Shown: in pieces, positions 32,964 to 42,927 of the stretch
Numbering within the stretch: the stretch's first letter is position 1
Layout: the number at the start of each line of letters is the position of its first letter
Source of the DNA: UBA927 sp964367095
Lineage (GTDB): Bacteria; Patescibacteriota; Microgenomatia; UBA10105; UBA927
NCBI GenBank assembly: GCA_964367095.1
Contig: CAYIXE010000001.1
Location: 1-64,000, forward strand
Length of the DNA: 64,000 bases
Direction: 5' to 3'
Position numbers and translations under genes: made by a program
Notes under the pieces: model-generated
Database searches by the model: none
What the model was told of the DNA's origin: nothing
What the model saw: the letters and a program-made list of their open reading frames with translations, nothing else

Positions 32964-34568
32964 TTACAACTCAAATATCACAAGCCCGATAAAGCCATTT
33001 AATAGCGGAATGTTTTTTAAAACCTTTGCGTTCTGCGGGACTTCGTTTACCGGAAGTATATAGAGCACGCGACCCTCATACTTCTCATTGACGTGTCGCA
33101 CAAATCGATATTTGCCAAACCGATAAACATTATAAAATCCCTCTTTATCAAACGAGGCATTTTTGGTCGTTTGAAAAAATGAAAGATCATACTTTCCATA
33201 AAACAAAGTATAAATATATGGTCTCCCGATACTCTCAGTTAGAACAATAACGTCGTAATCATCCTTCACACTCTCGGCATATTGAATTGCCTCACGGTAT
33301 CCATACTGCCATTCGCCAGAATATTCTTTTTTATAATGTGTCGTATACGTATGCCAAAAATAACCAAAGTTTCCAAGCACTAAAAGAACCATGACAATAC
33401 CAACCAATAACCGCAGTTTTTTGCCAACAAACACACCCAAAAACTGTACGCATCCATATGCCGTGACGATGATCCATACCGGTAAACCGTTTTCCACCCG
33501 AAGCGCATGAGGCGTCTCACGAGCAACCGCTGCGGGCGCTATGGAGGCTAAAAGCCAAAATAGAAGCAATCCCGCTATTTTCGTCTGTCGCGAAAATAGT
33601 GTTAACCATCCGATAAAAACAAACGGAGCTGTGACAAGGAGTAACTGTCCTATATCCTGGGTAGAAAATTTCGGATTCCCGTCGCCCTTTATAAAAAGAA
33701 ACCGCGGCTCGAGATTATCAAAAAAATGCAGCAAATATTCCCTTCCGTATCCAATTCTACGATTATGAACAATTTTGGACCACCAGGCGTTGCTGTCTGC
33801 CAAGCTTCTGACATTTGAAATTAATACCGTTTCAAGATTTGTAAATATACTCACCTCCTGGAACCGAAGTCTGGCTTCTTTCGAAACAAGGTGAGGCATA
33901 AGCGGCAGTAAAGCAATTACAGCGATAATCAATCCTTTATAAAAAGAAGTTTTCGCTTTCGAAATTGCATTCCACGAAAAAACCAACACTCCAAAAGCGA
34001 TAAGAGGTCCTGCATATCGTGCTGAATTAAACGTATACATGCCTAAGACAAATGGTAAAAATGCGAAGGGCAATACGCTTGAATTCTTTCGTGAAACTAA
34101 TAGAAGATACACGCCAAGTGAAATAAAAAATGTAGCAATATTTGCTTCAAATCCAGCTCGAGAGAGCATAATGTGCCACGGAGAGATAGCCAAAAATAAG
34201 GCGCTTGTCAGCGCAAGTCTTTGATTGGAAAACAACTCCTTCACAAGAAAATAGATAAGTAACACCGTCAGTATTCCAAAAATAGCCGATGGCAACCGAA
34301 CTGCCAAATCAGATAAACCAAAAATTGCGATAAAAGGTATAGTAAGATAAATAGGAAGTGATGGTTTGTAATCACCAAATGCGGCAAAGGCACCCAAGGG
34401 AAACCGTACACCATGCTCATCAGTGCCACTTGTTAAAATAGTATACGCGTTGTAGCCTATAGATACTTCATCCCACGAAAGCGCTGGCGGATTAGAGGTA
34501 AGATTTGTAAGTCTAAACCATACTGCAAAAACAACAATAATTCCCAATAGAATAGAGCTAACTTTCAT
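32964..34568 (-). CDS. GT39/ArnT-like membrane glycosyltransferase
   Basis: A 534-residue member, first of the trio. It has PPALSWDEVSIGYNAYTI and TSGTDEHGVRFPLGAFAAFG, so the usual GKDEYG and RSFDDY blocks have changed. SPWHIMLSRAGFEANIA is conserved. The C terminus is divergent, with FGKYRFVRHVN in place of FRxINW. The ATG at 34568 overlaps the upstream stop by 11 nt and precedes a hydrophobic segment; 34589 would add MKKFWKN. The divergence suggests a different acceptor. Confidence 0.79.
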   Translation of the reverse strand: MKVSSILLGIIVVFAVWFRLTNLTSNPPALSWDEVSIGYNAYTILTSGTDEHGVRFPLGAFAAFGDYKPSLPIYLTIPFIAIFGLSDLAVRLPSAIFGILTVLLIYFLVKELFSNQRLALTSALFLAISPWHIMLSRAGFEANIATFFISLGVYLLLVSRKNSSVLPFAFLPFVLGMYTFNSARYAGPLIAFGVLVFSWNAISKAKTSFYKGLIIAVIALLPLMPHLVSKEARLRFQEVSIFTNLETVLISNVRSLADSNAWWSKIVHNRRIGYGREYLLHFFDNLEPRFLFIKGDGNPKFSTQDIGQLLLVTAPFVFIGWLTLFSRQTKIAGLLLFWLLASIAPAAVARETPHALRVENGLPVWIIVTAYGCVQFLGVFVGKKLRLLVGIVMVLLVLGNFGYFWHTYTTHYKKEYSGEWQYGYREAIQYAESVKDDYDVIVLTESIGRPYIYTLFYGKYDLSFFQTTKNASFDKEGFYNVYRFGKYRFVRHVNEKYEGRVLYILPVNEVPQNAKVLKNIPLLNGFIGLVIFEL

Positions 34569-35832
34569 ATTTTTCCAAAATTTTTTCATTCATAAATAAT
34601 ATTCCTGCTGTCAAAAAAATAAGTGATATATATCCTATATGACTATTATTAAAATATCGACTCATATACCAAAACAATGTAAGAAATGTTCCGTAGGTGA
34701 ATAACACAGTAGATAACAAAGGTCTTTTTATAATCCACCGAAGAAGAATTACCATAAGAGGCAATCCAAATAGAAGTTGATACAGATAAAAAAGATAGAA
34801 CTCATGTATATTTTTAATAACTCCGGCGCTTAAAAGCACCATGCTTAATCCGTATCCTGATATAGGATAGCTTGCCGCAGTACCTCCGGTAAGATACAAG
34901 AATACGCTATCGATATACGCCTTTGAATCCCACAAAAGAAATGGAAGCGTTAGGCCCAAACAAACAAGGAAGGTAATGATTACTGACCACCACATGCGAC
35001 TTTTGCGTTTGACCTCTGTGACAAAAAGATACATAAAATAAAACGGCACAGCTATCCAAATCGTTTGCTTGCTCATGACGGCCAAACCAAAAATAAATCC
35101 AGCAATCAAAGGCTTTTTTAGTGATAACAGATAGAGAGAAAGGATCAACCAGAAAAATGCAAACACATCGCTTCTTCCCTCAATAAAATAATCAAATACT
35201 GACGGTGAAAGAGAAACGAGTACTACTGCCAATCGCCGTAAATTCTGGTCCTTTATCCACTTCCAAAGTATAAACAAAATTCCTGCCATACTAAATAAAA
35301 GTGCCATGCGGGCATCAAAAAATCCAAACACTTTCACTCCTACTACATAAAATCCAAAGGGAAACAAAAGATACCAAGGAGGCATCACAAAGTGATAGAG
35401 CGCAGGATTGACGGCGTCAGGATTATCAGGCTCATCGTAATTAAATGATTCAACTGGTGTGCCAAAATACGTCTCTTTGTACGGATTTTTTCCGTTTATC
35501 AAATACCGCATGGCAGCTTCTTGTTGCAAGATAATATCATGTACTCCCCACACAGGCGCTACGCTTTTGCGATCAACCATGGAAGTTATCAAAGTTAAGA
35601 ACACAACGACAAAAATCACAAACCATGTCAAAATATCACGCCATCGTTCGACTAAAAGACTTACTTTTGTAAGAATCATTGATCGGTACGCGAGTAAAAC
35701 ATTGAGGACCAACGAAAGAAACACTAATCCAAACAACCAATATGGTGTTCCCTCAATCGGAAGGATACGATACTTCATGACCACGGGAATGGAAAGCAGG
35801 AAAAGAAGCACGCTGTCAATAATTGGCGACAT
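34558..35832 (-). CDS. GT87-like (DUF2029) membrane mannosyltransferase candidate
   Basis: A 424-residue protein with about ten membrane segments. The outer loop GVHDIILQQEAAMRYLINGK followed by NPYKETYFGTP has the GxNPY pattern of GT87 enzymes. HFVMPPWYLLFPFGF and RSDVFAFFWLILSLYLL are further family blocks. The ATG at 35832, 8 nt after the upstream stop, gives a basic-poor start just before the first helix (MSPIIDSVLLFLLSIP). The start at 35871 would translate across that stop. GT87 members use polyprenyl-phosphate mannose; that sugar is assumed by family only. Confidence 0.74.
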   Translation of the reverse strand: MSPIIDSVLLFLLSIPVVMKYRILPIEGTPYWLFGLVFLSLVLNVLLAYRSMILTKVSLLVERWRDILTWFVIFVVVFLTLITSMVDRKSVAPVWGVHDIILQQEAAMRYLINGKNPYKETYFGTPVESFNYDEPDNPDAVNPALYHFVMPPWYLLFPFGFYVVGVKVFGFFDARMALLFSMAGILFILWKWIKDQNLRRLAVVLVSLSPSVFDYFIEGRSDVFAFFWLILSLYLLSLKKPLIAGFIFGLAVMSKQTIWIAVPFYFMYLFVTEVKRKSRMWWSVIITFLVCLGLTLPFLLWDSKAYIDSVFLYLTGGTAASYPISGYGLSMVLLSAGVIKNIHEFYLFYLYQLLFGLPLMVILLRWIIKRPLLSTVLFTYGTFLTLFWYMSRYFNNSHIGYISLIFLTAGILFMNEKILEKYES

Positions 35833-35839
35833 AATAGGT

Positions 35840-37318
35840 CTATTGTACCCCAAACAACACGATAACATCATCAGTTTTTACTATGCGCGTCATATACTGG
35901 TCCAAATCAACTATAGGATATGTGCCTTTGCAATGATCTTCATAACAAAGTGTTTGTATCTTGCCTCCATGATCAACAAAGGGACAGACTCGATTCTCGC
36001 ATACAAGCACAATTTGATTATCATTGCCTGTTATTTTCCCGGCAGTCGTTCCGCGTAAAGAGAAGCCTGCACGATAGTGAAGATCCGAAAACGACGGCGA
36101 GGAAACCAACCCAAAGCTAAACACGTTACTTCCCAATTCTTTTTTCACTATATCAATAACTTTCTCCACTTTTAAAATATCATTGCGAACAGGCGTTCTA
36201 GAAACCAATAAAACACTTTGATAAAAAGCGAGGGCAAGAAAAATCCCAAGTATGATAAAGACAATCGGTTTGATCCTTCGTATACGTACTACTTCCTCAA
36301 TCCAAGTCCCAAACACTACATACGCCGCCGGAATGAGAAAATACAGGTAATGATCATACACAACCCCCCTATACAAAGACATCGCTCCCACTCCCCCAAC
36401 TATCCAAATAAGCAGAAGAAAAGAAAGATCGTTCTTTGAGACTATAAACCACAGCATCGTAAAGAAAATAATAATCCCGGCACCTAAAGGAAGCCCAAGT
36501 GAGAAAGGGAGCGTCTTTCCTGTAACCCGGCCTGCATAGTCAATGAAGTTGGCAAGTATTTGCCTTTTTCTGATTGGTGCAAGAGTGGGATATATAAATT
36601 GTGAAATAACACTTCCGATATTCTCAAAACCATGAGTGAATTCATACACAAGAAATGGAGACAGAACAAAAAGAAATATAATGATCCACGCGGCGGCAAG
36701 CTTTACCCATACTTCCCGACTTTCCTTGTCCTTGTAAAACAAAATAATAAATACTAATCCGGAGAGAGGAATAAATAATAAATTTGGATAATGAAGCTGT
36801 ACGAGTATTCCTGTAGACAGACCCATGAGAAGACTCCCGAGAAATTTTCTTTCTGTACGAAGGATCAAAGCTGCGGCATACACAAAAAGCATGACAAAAG
36901 AAGGAACGATATTTGGCTCCCAAAGAAATCGATCTTTAGCCACACCAAACGGGCTTAGTGCCCACAAGGCAGTAAGAAATACGGCAACTGGTGGAGTAAA
37001 TAATAGACGAAACGCCAACGCACTAAATAGTATTCCTAAACATCCGTAAAAAATTACGGCATATGCTCCCCAAACAAGTTGAAATCCTGACATAATAAGA
37101 AATGGAGCGATCAAAAAATAATATGCTGGGCCTAAATGTTGACCGCTAAGAACTGTAGGTCCTAAAAGCGGCACTGTTTTTGATTCCCACGCGGTCAATA
37201 CATGAAGAAATGTTCTTCCTTGATCTCCTAAAAACTCTGTGCCTGCTGTAAGATTCCATAATCGCAGTGCCATAACGATGATAAAAAGTATTATAATAAA
37301 GATAGTTTGTCCGCTCAT
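35840..37318 (-). CDS. GT39-like membrane glycosyltransferase, GD-type variant
   Basis: A 492-residue membrane protein. The first outer loop is FLGDQGRTFLHVLTAW, with Gly-Asp where the other GT39-like proteins here have Asp-Glu. LSGQHLGPAYYFLIAPFL follows. About ten hydrophobic segments are present. The soluble C-terminal end has four cysteines (VCENRVC and LCYEDHC). VCENRVC resembles VICDLPEC in the partial protein at the right edge. ATGs at 37318 and 37333 are both possible; the latter overlaps the divergent gene. It heads the leftward run of membrane proteins. Confidence 0.75.
   Translation of the reverse strand: MSGQTIFIIILFIIVMALRLWNLTAGTEFLGDQGRTFLHVLTAWESKTVPLLGPTVLSGQHLGPAYYFLIAPFLIMSGFQLVWGAYAVIFYGCLGILFSALAFRLLFTPPVAVFLTALWALSPFGVAKDRFLWEPNIVPSFVMLFVYAAALILRTERKFLGSLLMGLSTGILVQLHYPNLLFIPLSGLVFIILFYKDKESREVWVKLAAAWIIIFLFVLSPFLVYEFTHGFENIGSVISQFIYPTLAPIRKRQILANFIDYAGRVTGKTLPFSLGLPLGAGIIIFFTMLWFIVSKNDLSFLLLIWIVGGVGAMSLYRGVVYDHYLYFLIPAAYVVFGTWIEEVVRIRRIKPIVFIILGIFLALAFYQSVLLVSRTPVRNDILKVEKVIDIVKKELGSNVFSFGLVSSPSFSDLHYRAGFSLRGTTAGKITGNDNQIVLVCENRVCPFVDHGGKIQTLCYEDHCKGTYPIVDLDQYMTRIVKTDDVIVLFGVQ
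37292..37297 (+). promoter_or_regulatory. Candidate -10 for the plus-strand membrane-protein operon
   Basis: A perfect TATAAT lies 28 bases before the ATG at 37326, inside the opposite gene's coding region. No good -35 is seen at the right distance. Confidence 0.35.
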
Positions 37319-37325
37319 CTGTCTT

Positions 37326-38963
37326 ATGCGCATGCACTCATTTAAGCACTATTTGGCTATACTGACAATCTCGACTCTTCCGTTTATATCCATGTTTCTC
37401 ACATCCTCCATGCCGCACACGCATGACGGACCGGTACACCTTGCCAGACTCGCTTCCTATTATAAGGAGCTTTCTTACGGTCAAATTCCACCGCGTTGGG
37501 CAAGCGAATTAAATTTTGGAGTGGGTATGCCTCTTTTTAATTTCATATATCATCTTCCGTATCTTGTCGCCTCCATTCCCCTCTTTTTTTCATTTGGCCT
37601 TGTCGCATCGTTTAAGATATCGCTTCTTATAAGTTTTCTCCTCTCAGGAATTGGTATGTTTCTTTTCAGTCGTAAACTCTTTGGCGACATACCACGCGCA
37701 TACTTGGTGACTATTCTTTATCAATTTGCGCCATTTCATCTCGTCGAACTGGTCGTTCGTGGAAGTGTGGGTGAAGCATATACCTACTCGTTTCTACCAT
37801 TCGTGCTTTATGGAATATTGTTAGTATCAGAAAATCCAAAACCACTCTATCTGCTAAACACAAGTATCGCTGTTTCGTTCTTAGTGCTTTCCCATAATGC
37901 AATTAGTTTAGTAAGTTTCTCTGTCGCATTTCTTTTTGCTCTCTACTTTACACCGAAAACAAAAAATCGTCTCATCACACTTTTGCCGCTTATCATCGGA
38001 CTGGGATTAACAACTTTCTACTGGTTACCAGCAGTTTTGGAGCGAAAATATACGTACGGCGATTTGTTTATGAAAGATATGTATCTATCACACTTTGCAC
38101 CAATTCAGAATTTTTTTATTCCTAATTTCACCAATTCCGCTAGGCTTCAAACCGGAGGCATTACCGTATATCTTGGACTCATTCAAAGCATCCTTCTCAT
38201 TTCTTCTTTCTATCTTTTATTGGTCAAAAAAATCAAAAGTTCCAGTCTTTTATCAATAACATTTTTTAGTCTCATTCTTATCATGATGAGCTTTTTTTTC
38301 ATGCAGCCGATTTCCTCTCCTATTTGGGAACGGGTAAAAACCTTACGCATGTTTCAGTTTCCGTGGAGACTTCTCTCCATTGTAGGATTAGGTACAGCAC
38401 TTCTTGGCGCCATAATAGTTTTCAAAAATAAAAAGCTCAACTTGATAATTGTTTCTTTCTTTTCCGTCGTTTCAGTCATTTCAACAATTGTATTTTGGAA
38501 TCCGCCATTAGGCTACGACAAAATAATAGAAACTGATTATTGGAACTATCCTTTAAACACAACGTATTTTGGTGAGACCGATCTTATATGGTCTGACGGA
38601 CCGGCGTCATCATACCCGATTGCCCCATTTGAAATCATCGAGGGTGAGGGTGAGATCACCAATCCATACAAAAAAAGCATCAAACACTCATTTACCATAA
38701 ACGCACAGACGCCGGTACGTATGATAGACAACACGCAATACTTCCCGGGTTGGCGTGTCTTTGTAGATTCTGTAAAAACACCTATTGAATTTCAAGACCA
38801 AAACCATAGAGGCAGGATCACATTTAACGTCCCTGAAGGATTACACAAAGTCGAGGTTATTTTTGGCAATTCTCCAATAAGAACGATTGGCAATACGGCA
38901 AGCATCCTTACTCTCCTCTCGTCGACAATTGTATATATAATTTTTCAACGTAAACGATTATGA
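37326..38963 (+). CDS. PTPS-related membrane protein (GT-C-like)
   Basis: A 545-residue protein, first gene of a four-gene plus-strand operon. SSMPHTHDGPVHLARLASYY, VRGSVGEAYTYSFLP, LSHNAISLV, PAVLERKYTYGDLF and FQFPWRLLSI are the ordered family blocks. The C-terminal module reads QYFPGWRVFVD, then PEGLHKVEVIFGNSPIR and a last helix. The ATG at 37326 or 37332 is chosen because further upstream the frame runs antisense through the neighbour's first residues. The next gene starts with a 4-nt overlap. About eleven membrane segments are visible. Confidence 0.78.
   Translation: MRMHSFKHYLAILTISTLPFISMFLTSSMPHTHDGPVHLARLASYYKELSYGQIPPRWASELNFGVGMPLFNFIYHLPYLVASIPLFFSFGLVASFKISLLISFLLSGIGMFLFSRKLFGDIPRAYLVTILYQFAPFHLVELVVRGSVGEAYTYSFLPFVLYGILLVSENPKPLYLLNTSIAVSFLVLSHNAISLVSFSVAFLFALYFTPKTKNRLITLLPLIIGLGLTTFYWLPAVLERKYTYGDLFMKDMYLSHFAPIQNFFIPNFTNSARLQTGGITVYLGLIQSILLISSFYLLLVKKIKSSSLLSITFFSLILIMMSFFFMQPISSPIWERVKTLRMFQFPWRLLSIVGLGTALLGAIIVFKNKKLNLIIVSFFSVVSVISTIVFWNPPLGYDKIIETDYWNYPLNTTYFGETDLIWSDGPASSYPIAPFEIIEGEGEITNPYKKSIKHSFTINAQTPVRMIDNTQYFPGWRVFVDSVKTPIEFQDQNHRGRITFNVPEGLHKVEVIFGNSPIRTIGNTASILTLLSSTIVYIIFQRKRL
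37340..37368 (-). promoter_or_regulatory. Candidate promoter of the leftward membrane-protein operon
   Basis: TTGTCA (37368-37363), a 17-nt spacer and TTAAAT (37345-37340) lie inside the start of the plus-strand gene. The predicted start is close to the ATG at 37333. Confidence 0.4.
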
Positions 38964-41290
38964 AATTCAAAGACATATTCATTGGGGCAGGAATAAGCAT
39001 AATTCTTGTTTGTTTTCTTTTTTACAAATCTATTTTTTATGGGGCAATCCCGTTTCCCGGAGATTCTCTTCTTTCTCACTTCAAACCGTGGCAAGTTACT
39101 TCCTATGATGGCTATGGCGCTGGCGGCATACCAAATAAAGCACAATACCCAGATGTAATACGACAAATGTATCCTTGGCGAATAGAGGCTATACGCCAAT
39201 GGAAAGAAGGAAATGTTCCACTTTGGAATCCCTATAGTTTTTCAGGCACTCCGCTTCTTGCCAATTTTCAATCAGCAAGTTTATACCCTTTCAATACCCT
39301 TTTTCTTTTCTTACGCGAGACAACTGCATGGACCGTACTTATAGCATTGCAGCCCTTACTCGCAATCTTTTTTACATTCCTCTATTTACGTATCATGAAG
39401 CTAAGCATTCTCGCTTCTCTATTTGGTGGGATATCGTACGGCATAAGCGGATTTATGACCGTATGGCTGGAGTACAACACGGTCGGACACATTATGGCGT
39501 GGTTTCCGTTAGCACTTTATGCAATTGAACATTTTAACCCCACATTGCTCACTATTTCAATCACTCTTTCATTACTATCAGGTCATCCGCAAGTCGCACT
39601 CTATGCTATTTTATTTACCTCCATATACGCAGCTTTTCGATTACAAGGAAAGAATAAACTCTATGCACTTCTCTCACTTTTTGTAGGATTTGGCATTTCA
39701 GCCGTCCAACTTGTCCCCGGTATTGAGCTTTTAAGTGTCGCCGCGCGAGCTAATCACTCTTATGAACAAATGATGAAAACCATACTCATCCAGCCATGGC
39801 AAATACTCATGGCTTTTTTTCCAAATCTTTATGGCAATCCTGTTTCTCGCACGTATTGGCCGTTAGACACTTATGTAGGAAAAGTAACGTCCATAGGTCT
39901 TATTCCATTATTTTTTCTTCTTTCTTCGATACGACTCTATAAAGAGTCTCTCATACGTTTTTATGCTCTTTCAATACTTTTTCTTGGCATATACATTACA
40001 GCAAATCCTATCACAGCCCTCCTCTACTCATTCTCAATTCCTATCATATCGTCAAGCAGCCCGACGCTTTCAATATTTATATTTTCATTTTGCTTATCAG
40101 TACTTGCAGCTTTCGGCGTCGATTTGTGGATACAAGAAACACATAGTGTCAAAAAGCTTATCATTCGGGCAATTGAAGTATGTGCAGGAATACTTATCAT
40201 CGCAAGCATCTTTATGCTTCTTCCGTCGCTTAAAACCCATGCGTCGGTCGCTCTCCGTGCACTTTTTTATGGCGGCGCTATTTCCGCATTAACCGTATGT
40301 ATCTTTTACATTGCCATTCGTTATAAAAAATGGATGATCCCAATACTGTGGATTCTTTTGGCAATTCATTTTTTTGATCTCTCGTACGCATTTTTCAAGT
40401 TTAACCCGTTTGTCCCAACGTCATATATGTATCCTGACCATACCGTGAGCGATTACCTCAAAAGTCAAAAAAAACCGATGCGGTTTTGGGGGTATGGCAC
40501 TGCGGCGATTGACGCAAATATTCCGACACTCTGGCGAGTTTACTCTCCCAATGGCTATGATCCACTGTATCCTAAATGGTACGGCGAATTTATAGGCGCG
40601 TCCAAAGACGGCAAGCTTCTTCGTTTATTTGGAAATAATAATCGCTCTGATGCGACCATTGCATCCGGATTTGGTGAGGCTGACTTTCAAGACAATACCT
40701 ACCGAAAACAAATTCTTCGCTCACTTGGTGTTTCCCTTATCATTGATAGACAAGAAAACGGCACGAGTGAAAAAACATTCCCGCCAAAAAATTATTCACT
40801 CACCACCGTTTCAGATTGGCGTGTATTTACCGATATTGACGCACCACTAATTGTTAGGATAGCAACTAGATCAAGCGTTGCCAACACAAAAGAAGATTTT
40901 GAACGGATATTTTTTCATCCATCCTTTAACCCAAAAGCAGATGTCATTGTTTCTGATCCCGCCATACCAACTCTTAGCGGAAATGGGAGTGTAGAAATGA
41001 ATATCTATTCTCCAAATTTCATACAAGCAACAACAAAAACGAAAGGGATTACCATGCTTGTAATCGCAGACACCTACTACAAAGGATGGAACGCGTATAT
41101 TGATAAAAACCCTGCTCCCTTATATCGCGTGAACTGGACTATGAATGGGATATTGCTTCCCGAAGGCGACCATACGATCGACTTTTTGTATGAACCTATC
41201 TCTTTCACCATAGGATTATGGGCATCAGCCTTGTCATTGGGGTTATTAGTTGGTATCGTCGTATTCACACACCAAAAAAGGAAGCAATGA
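38960..41290 (+). CDS. YfhO-like membrane protein
   Basis: A 776-residue protein with about thirteen membrane segments. The N-terminal outer loop shows IPFPGDSLLSHFKPW, QMYPWRIEAIRQW and PLWNPYSFSGTPLLANFQSA, diagnostic of YfhO family members in this group. GHPQVALY is a further block. A soluble domain of about 200 residues follows (YMYPDHTVSDYLKSQKKPMR, NGYDPLYPKWYGEF). The C-terminal module ADTYYKGWNAYIDK with PEGDHTIDFLYEPISF leads into a final helix. YfhO is linked to glycosylation of lipoteichoic acid in Gram-positives, so a transferase role is likely here, but the substrate is unknown. Confidence 0.8.
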   Translation: MKFKDIFIGAGISIILVCFLFYKSIFYGAIPFPGDSLLSHFKPWQVTSYDGYGAGGIPNKAQYPDVIRQMYPWRIEAIRQWKEGNVPLWNPYSFSGTPLLANFQSASLYPFNTLFLFLRETTAWTVLIALQPLLAIFFTFLYLRIMKLSILASLFGGISYGISGFMTVWLEYNTVGHIMAWFPLALYAIEHFNPTLLTISITLSLLSGHPQVALYAILFTSIYAAFRLQGKNKLYALLSLFVGFGISAVQLVPGIELLSVAARANHSYEQMMKTILIQPWQILMAFFPNLYGNPVSRTYWPLDTYVGKVTSIGLIPLFFLLSSIRLYKESLIRFYALSILFLGIYITANPITALLYSFSIPIISSSSPTLSIFIFSFCLSVLAAFGVDLWIQETHSVKKLIIRAIEVCAGILIIASIFMLLPSLKTHASVALRALFYGGAISALTVCIFYIAIRYKKWMIPILWILLAIHFFDLSYAFFKFNPFVPTSYMYPDHTVSDYLKSQKKPMRFWGYGTAAIDANIPTLWRVYSPNGYDPLYPKWYGEFIGASKDGKLLRLFGNNNRSDATIASGFGEADFQDNTYRKQILRSLGVSLIIDRQENGTSEKTFPPKNYSLTTVSDWRVFTDIDAPLIVRIATRSSVANTKEDFERIFFHPSFNPKADVIVSDPAIPTLSGNGSVEMNIYSPNFIQATTKTKGITMLVIADTYYKGWNAYIDKNPAPLYRVNWTMNGILLPEGDHTIDFLYEPISFTIGLWASALSLGLLVGIVVFTHQKRKQ

Positions 41291-42924
41291 AATCCATCCA
41301 TAAAATACTCTTTACCCTCATCATCCTCTTTGCTTCTTTTTTACGACTGTATGATCTCTCAAGTATTCCGGCGGGCGTTAATAGGGATGAAGCAAGTATA
41401 GGATATACCGCGTACTCAATCCTTCAAACTGGAAAAGATGAATATGGAAAGCGGTTGCCCCTCTCGTTTGAATCATTTGGAGATTGGAAGCTTCCATTAT
41501 ATATATATACAACTATCCCTTTTGTGAAGGTTTTAGGCCTTACAGAGTTGAGCGTCAGGCTTCCCTCCGCACTCGCCGGCATATTCACCATTGGCGCATT
41601 ATTTGCACTGGTGCGCGTCTTGTTTGCAAACATCCCGCTTGCTCTTCTTTCTTCATTTATCTTAAGCATCATGCCATGGCATATACATATATCGCGGGTT
41701 GAAAGTGAATCAAACATCGCAATACTTTTCGTGACCCTTGCAACAATCTTGTTTTTAAAAGCTCTTACGTACAAACGTACGATATTTCTTACAATATCAG
41801 GCGTTCTTTTTGCACTTACCTACTACACCTATCATGGAAATCATATATTTACGACACTCTTTGCTTTAGGGCTTATTTTCCTGTACCGAGATGAAGTATT
41901 TCGCATTCCAAAATGGTTTGTGAGCGCGGGGGTATCTTTAGCACTTGTCGCGATAATCTTATCGTTTACACTCTTTAGTGCTAATAAAACAAAAATATCC
42001 GGTATAGGAATATTTGGCGATCCGACAATTGTTCATACAAAAATTGAACTTGTTCGCCTATCCCACGCCAACCCGTCCGCATTATTTTCGAGGCTGTTGC
42101 ATAACAAGCCCATATACGCACTTTCTACCATAACGCAAAATTATCTCAAATCATATTCACCTGAATTTCTTTTTATCACGGGCGGCAAAAATCATGCTCA
42201 CAACATACAAGGGTATGGAAATATGCATCCTATAGAAAGCATCTTTCTTCTCTTGGGTCTATGCTTTGTCCTGACCCAAATAAAAAAGAAAAAATATTTA
42301 CTCATCCTTTGGTGGCTACTTGCAGCTGGAGTCGCTCCAGCAATTACCAAAGACGCGCCACACTCCAATCGCATGTTTGCCGTGGTTCCCGCACTATCTA
42401 TTCTTGTGGCCCTCGGTATCCAGCAAGCGCAAACTTTCATTCAAGGAAATAAGAAATTGCTTTTCTCTGTCATCGTTGGTTTTCTCTACGCTTGGTCGCT
42501 TTTAGTGTATAAAGACGCATACTTTATTCACTTTCCCTACGAAGAAGCTCAATATTGGGGCTCAAGCTACAAACAACTCTCTGTCATCGTGAATAAACCT
42601 GAGTACAAAGATAAAAATATTATTATTTCTACTCCTCAAGAGTCTCCCTATATTTATATGCTCTTTTATGGAAACTATGTTCCAGCGCTTTATCAAAAAC
42701 AGGCGATACGATATCCAATCTCTTCCGACGGATTTACCGATGTGAAAGCGTTTGGAAGATTCACATTTCGCGCTATTGATTGGGGCAGCGATATCAATTT
42801 ACCAAACACACTTTTGATCACAAAAGCCAACGAAGCACCATCATCTTTATCGTCTAAAATAGTCAATACTATCTCTCTACCAAATGGGCAAGCTCACTTT
42901 GTTGTCATTGATACCAATAAATAA
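41287..42924 (+). CDS. GT39/ArnT-like membrane glycosyltransferase
   Basis: A 545-residue protein. The ATG at 41287 sits in an ATGA overlap with the YfhO-like stop; the frame upstream (from 41218) is an artefact. Motifs are PAGVNRDEASIGYTAYSI (catalytic DE), TGKDEYGKRLPLSFESFGDW, MPWHIHISRVESESNIA and the C-terminal YGNYVPALYQKQAIRYPISS with FGRFTFRAIDW. Twelve membrane segments fit the family. It pairs with the following paralogue, and both resemble the trio at 29.6-34.6 kb on the other strand. Confidence 0.8.
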   Translation: MKSIHKILFTLIILFASFLRLYDLSSIPAGVNRDEASIGYTAYSILQTGKDEYGKRLPLSFESFGDWKLPLYIYTTIPFVKVLGLTELSVRLPSALAGIFTIGALFALVRVLFANIPLALLSSFILSIMPWHIHISRVESESNIAILFVTLATILFLKALTYKRTIFLTISGVLFALTYYTYHGNHIFTTLFALGLIFLYRDEVFRIPKWFVSAGVSLALVAIILSFTLFSANKTKISGIGIFGDPTIVHTKIELVRLSHANPSALFSRLLHNKPIYALSTITQNYLKSYSPEFLFITGGKNHAHNIQGYGNMHPIESIFLLLGLCFVLTQIKKKKYLLILWWLLAAGVAPAITKDAPHSNRMFAVVPALSILVALGIQQAQTFIQGNKKLLFSVIVGFLYAWSLLVYKDAYFIHFPYEEAQYWGSSYKQLSVIVNKPEYKDKNIIISTPQESPYIYMLFYGNYVPALYQKQAIRYPISSDGFTDVKAFGRFTFRAIDWGSDINLPNTLLITKANEAPSSLSSKIVNTISLPNGQAHFVVIDTNK

Positions 42925-42927
42925 TTA

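Noticed and set aside
35459..36058. 199-codon open frame on the plus strand
   Set aside because: It runs antisense to two membrane-protein genes with clear family motifs, and its translation has no recognisable domain.
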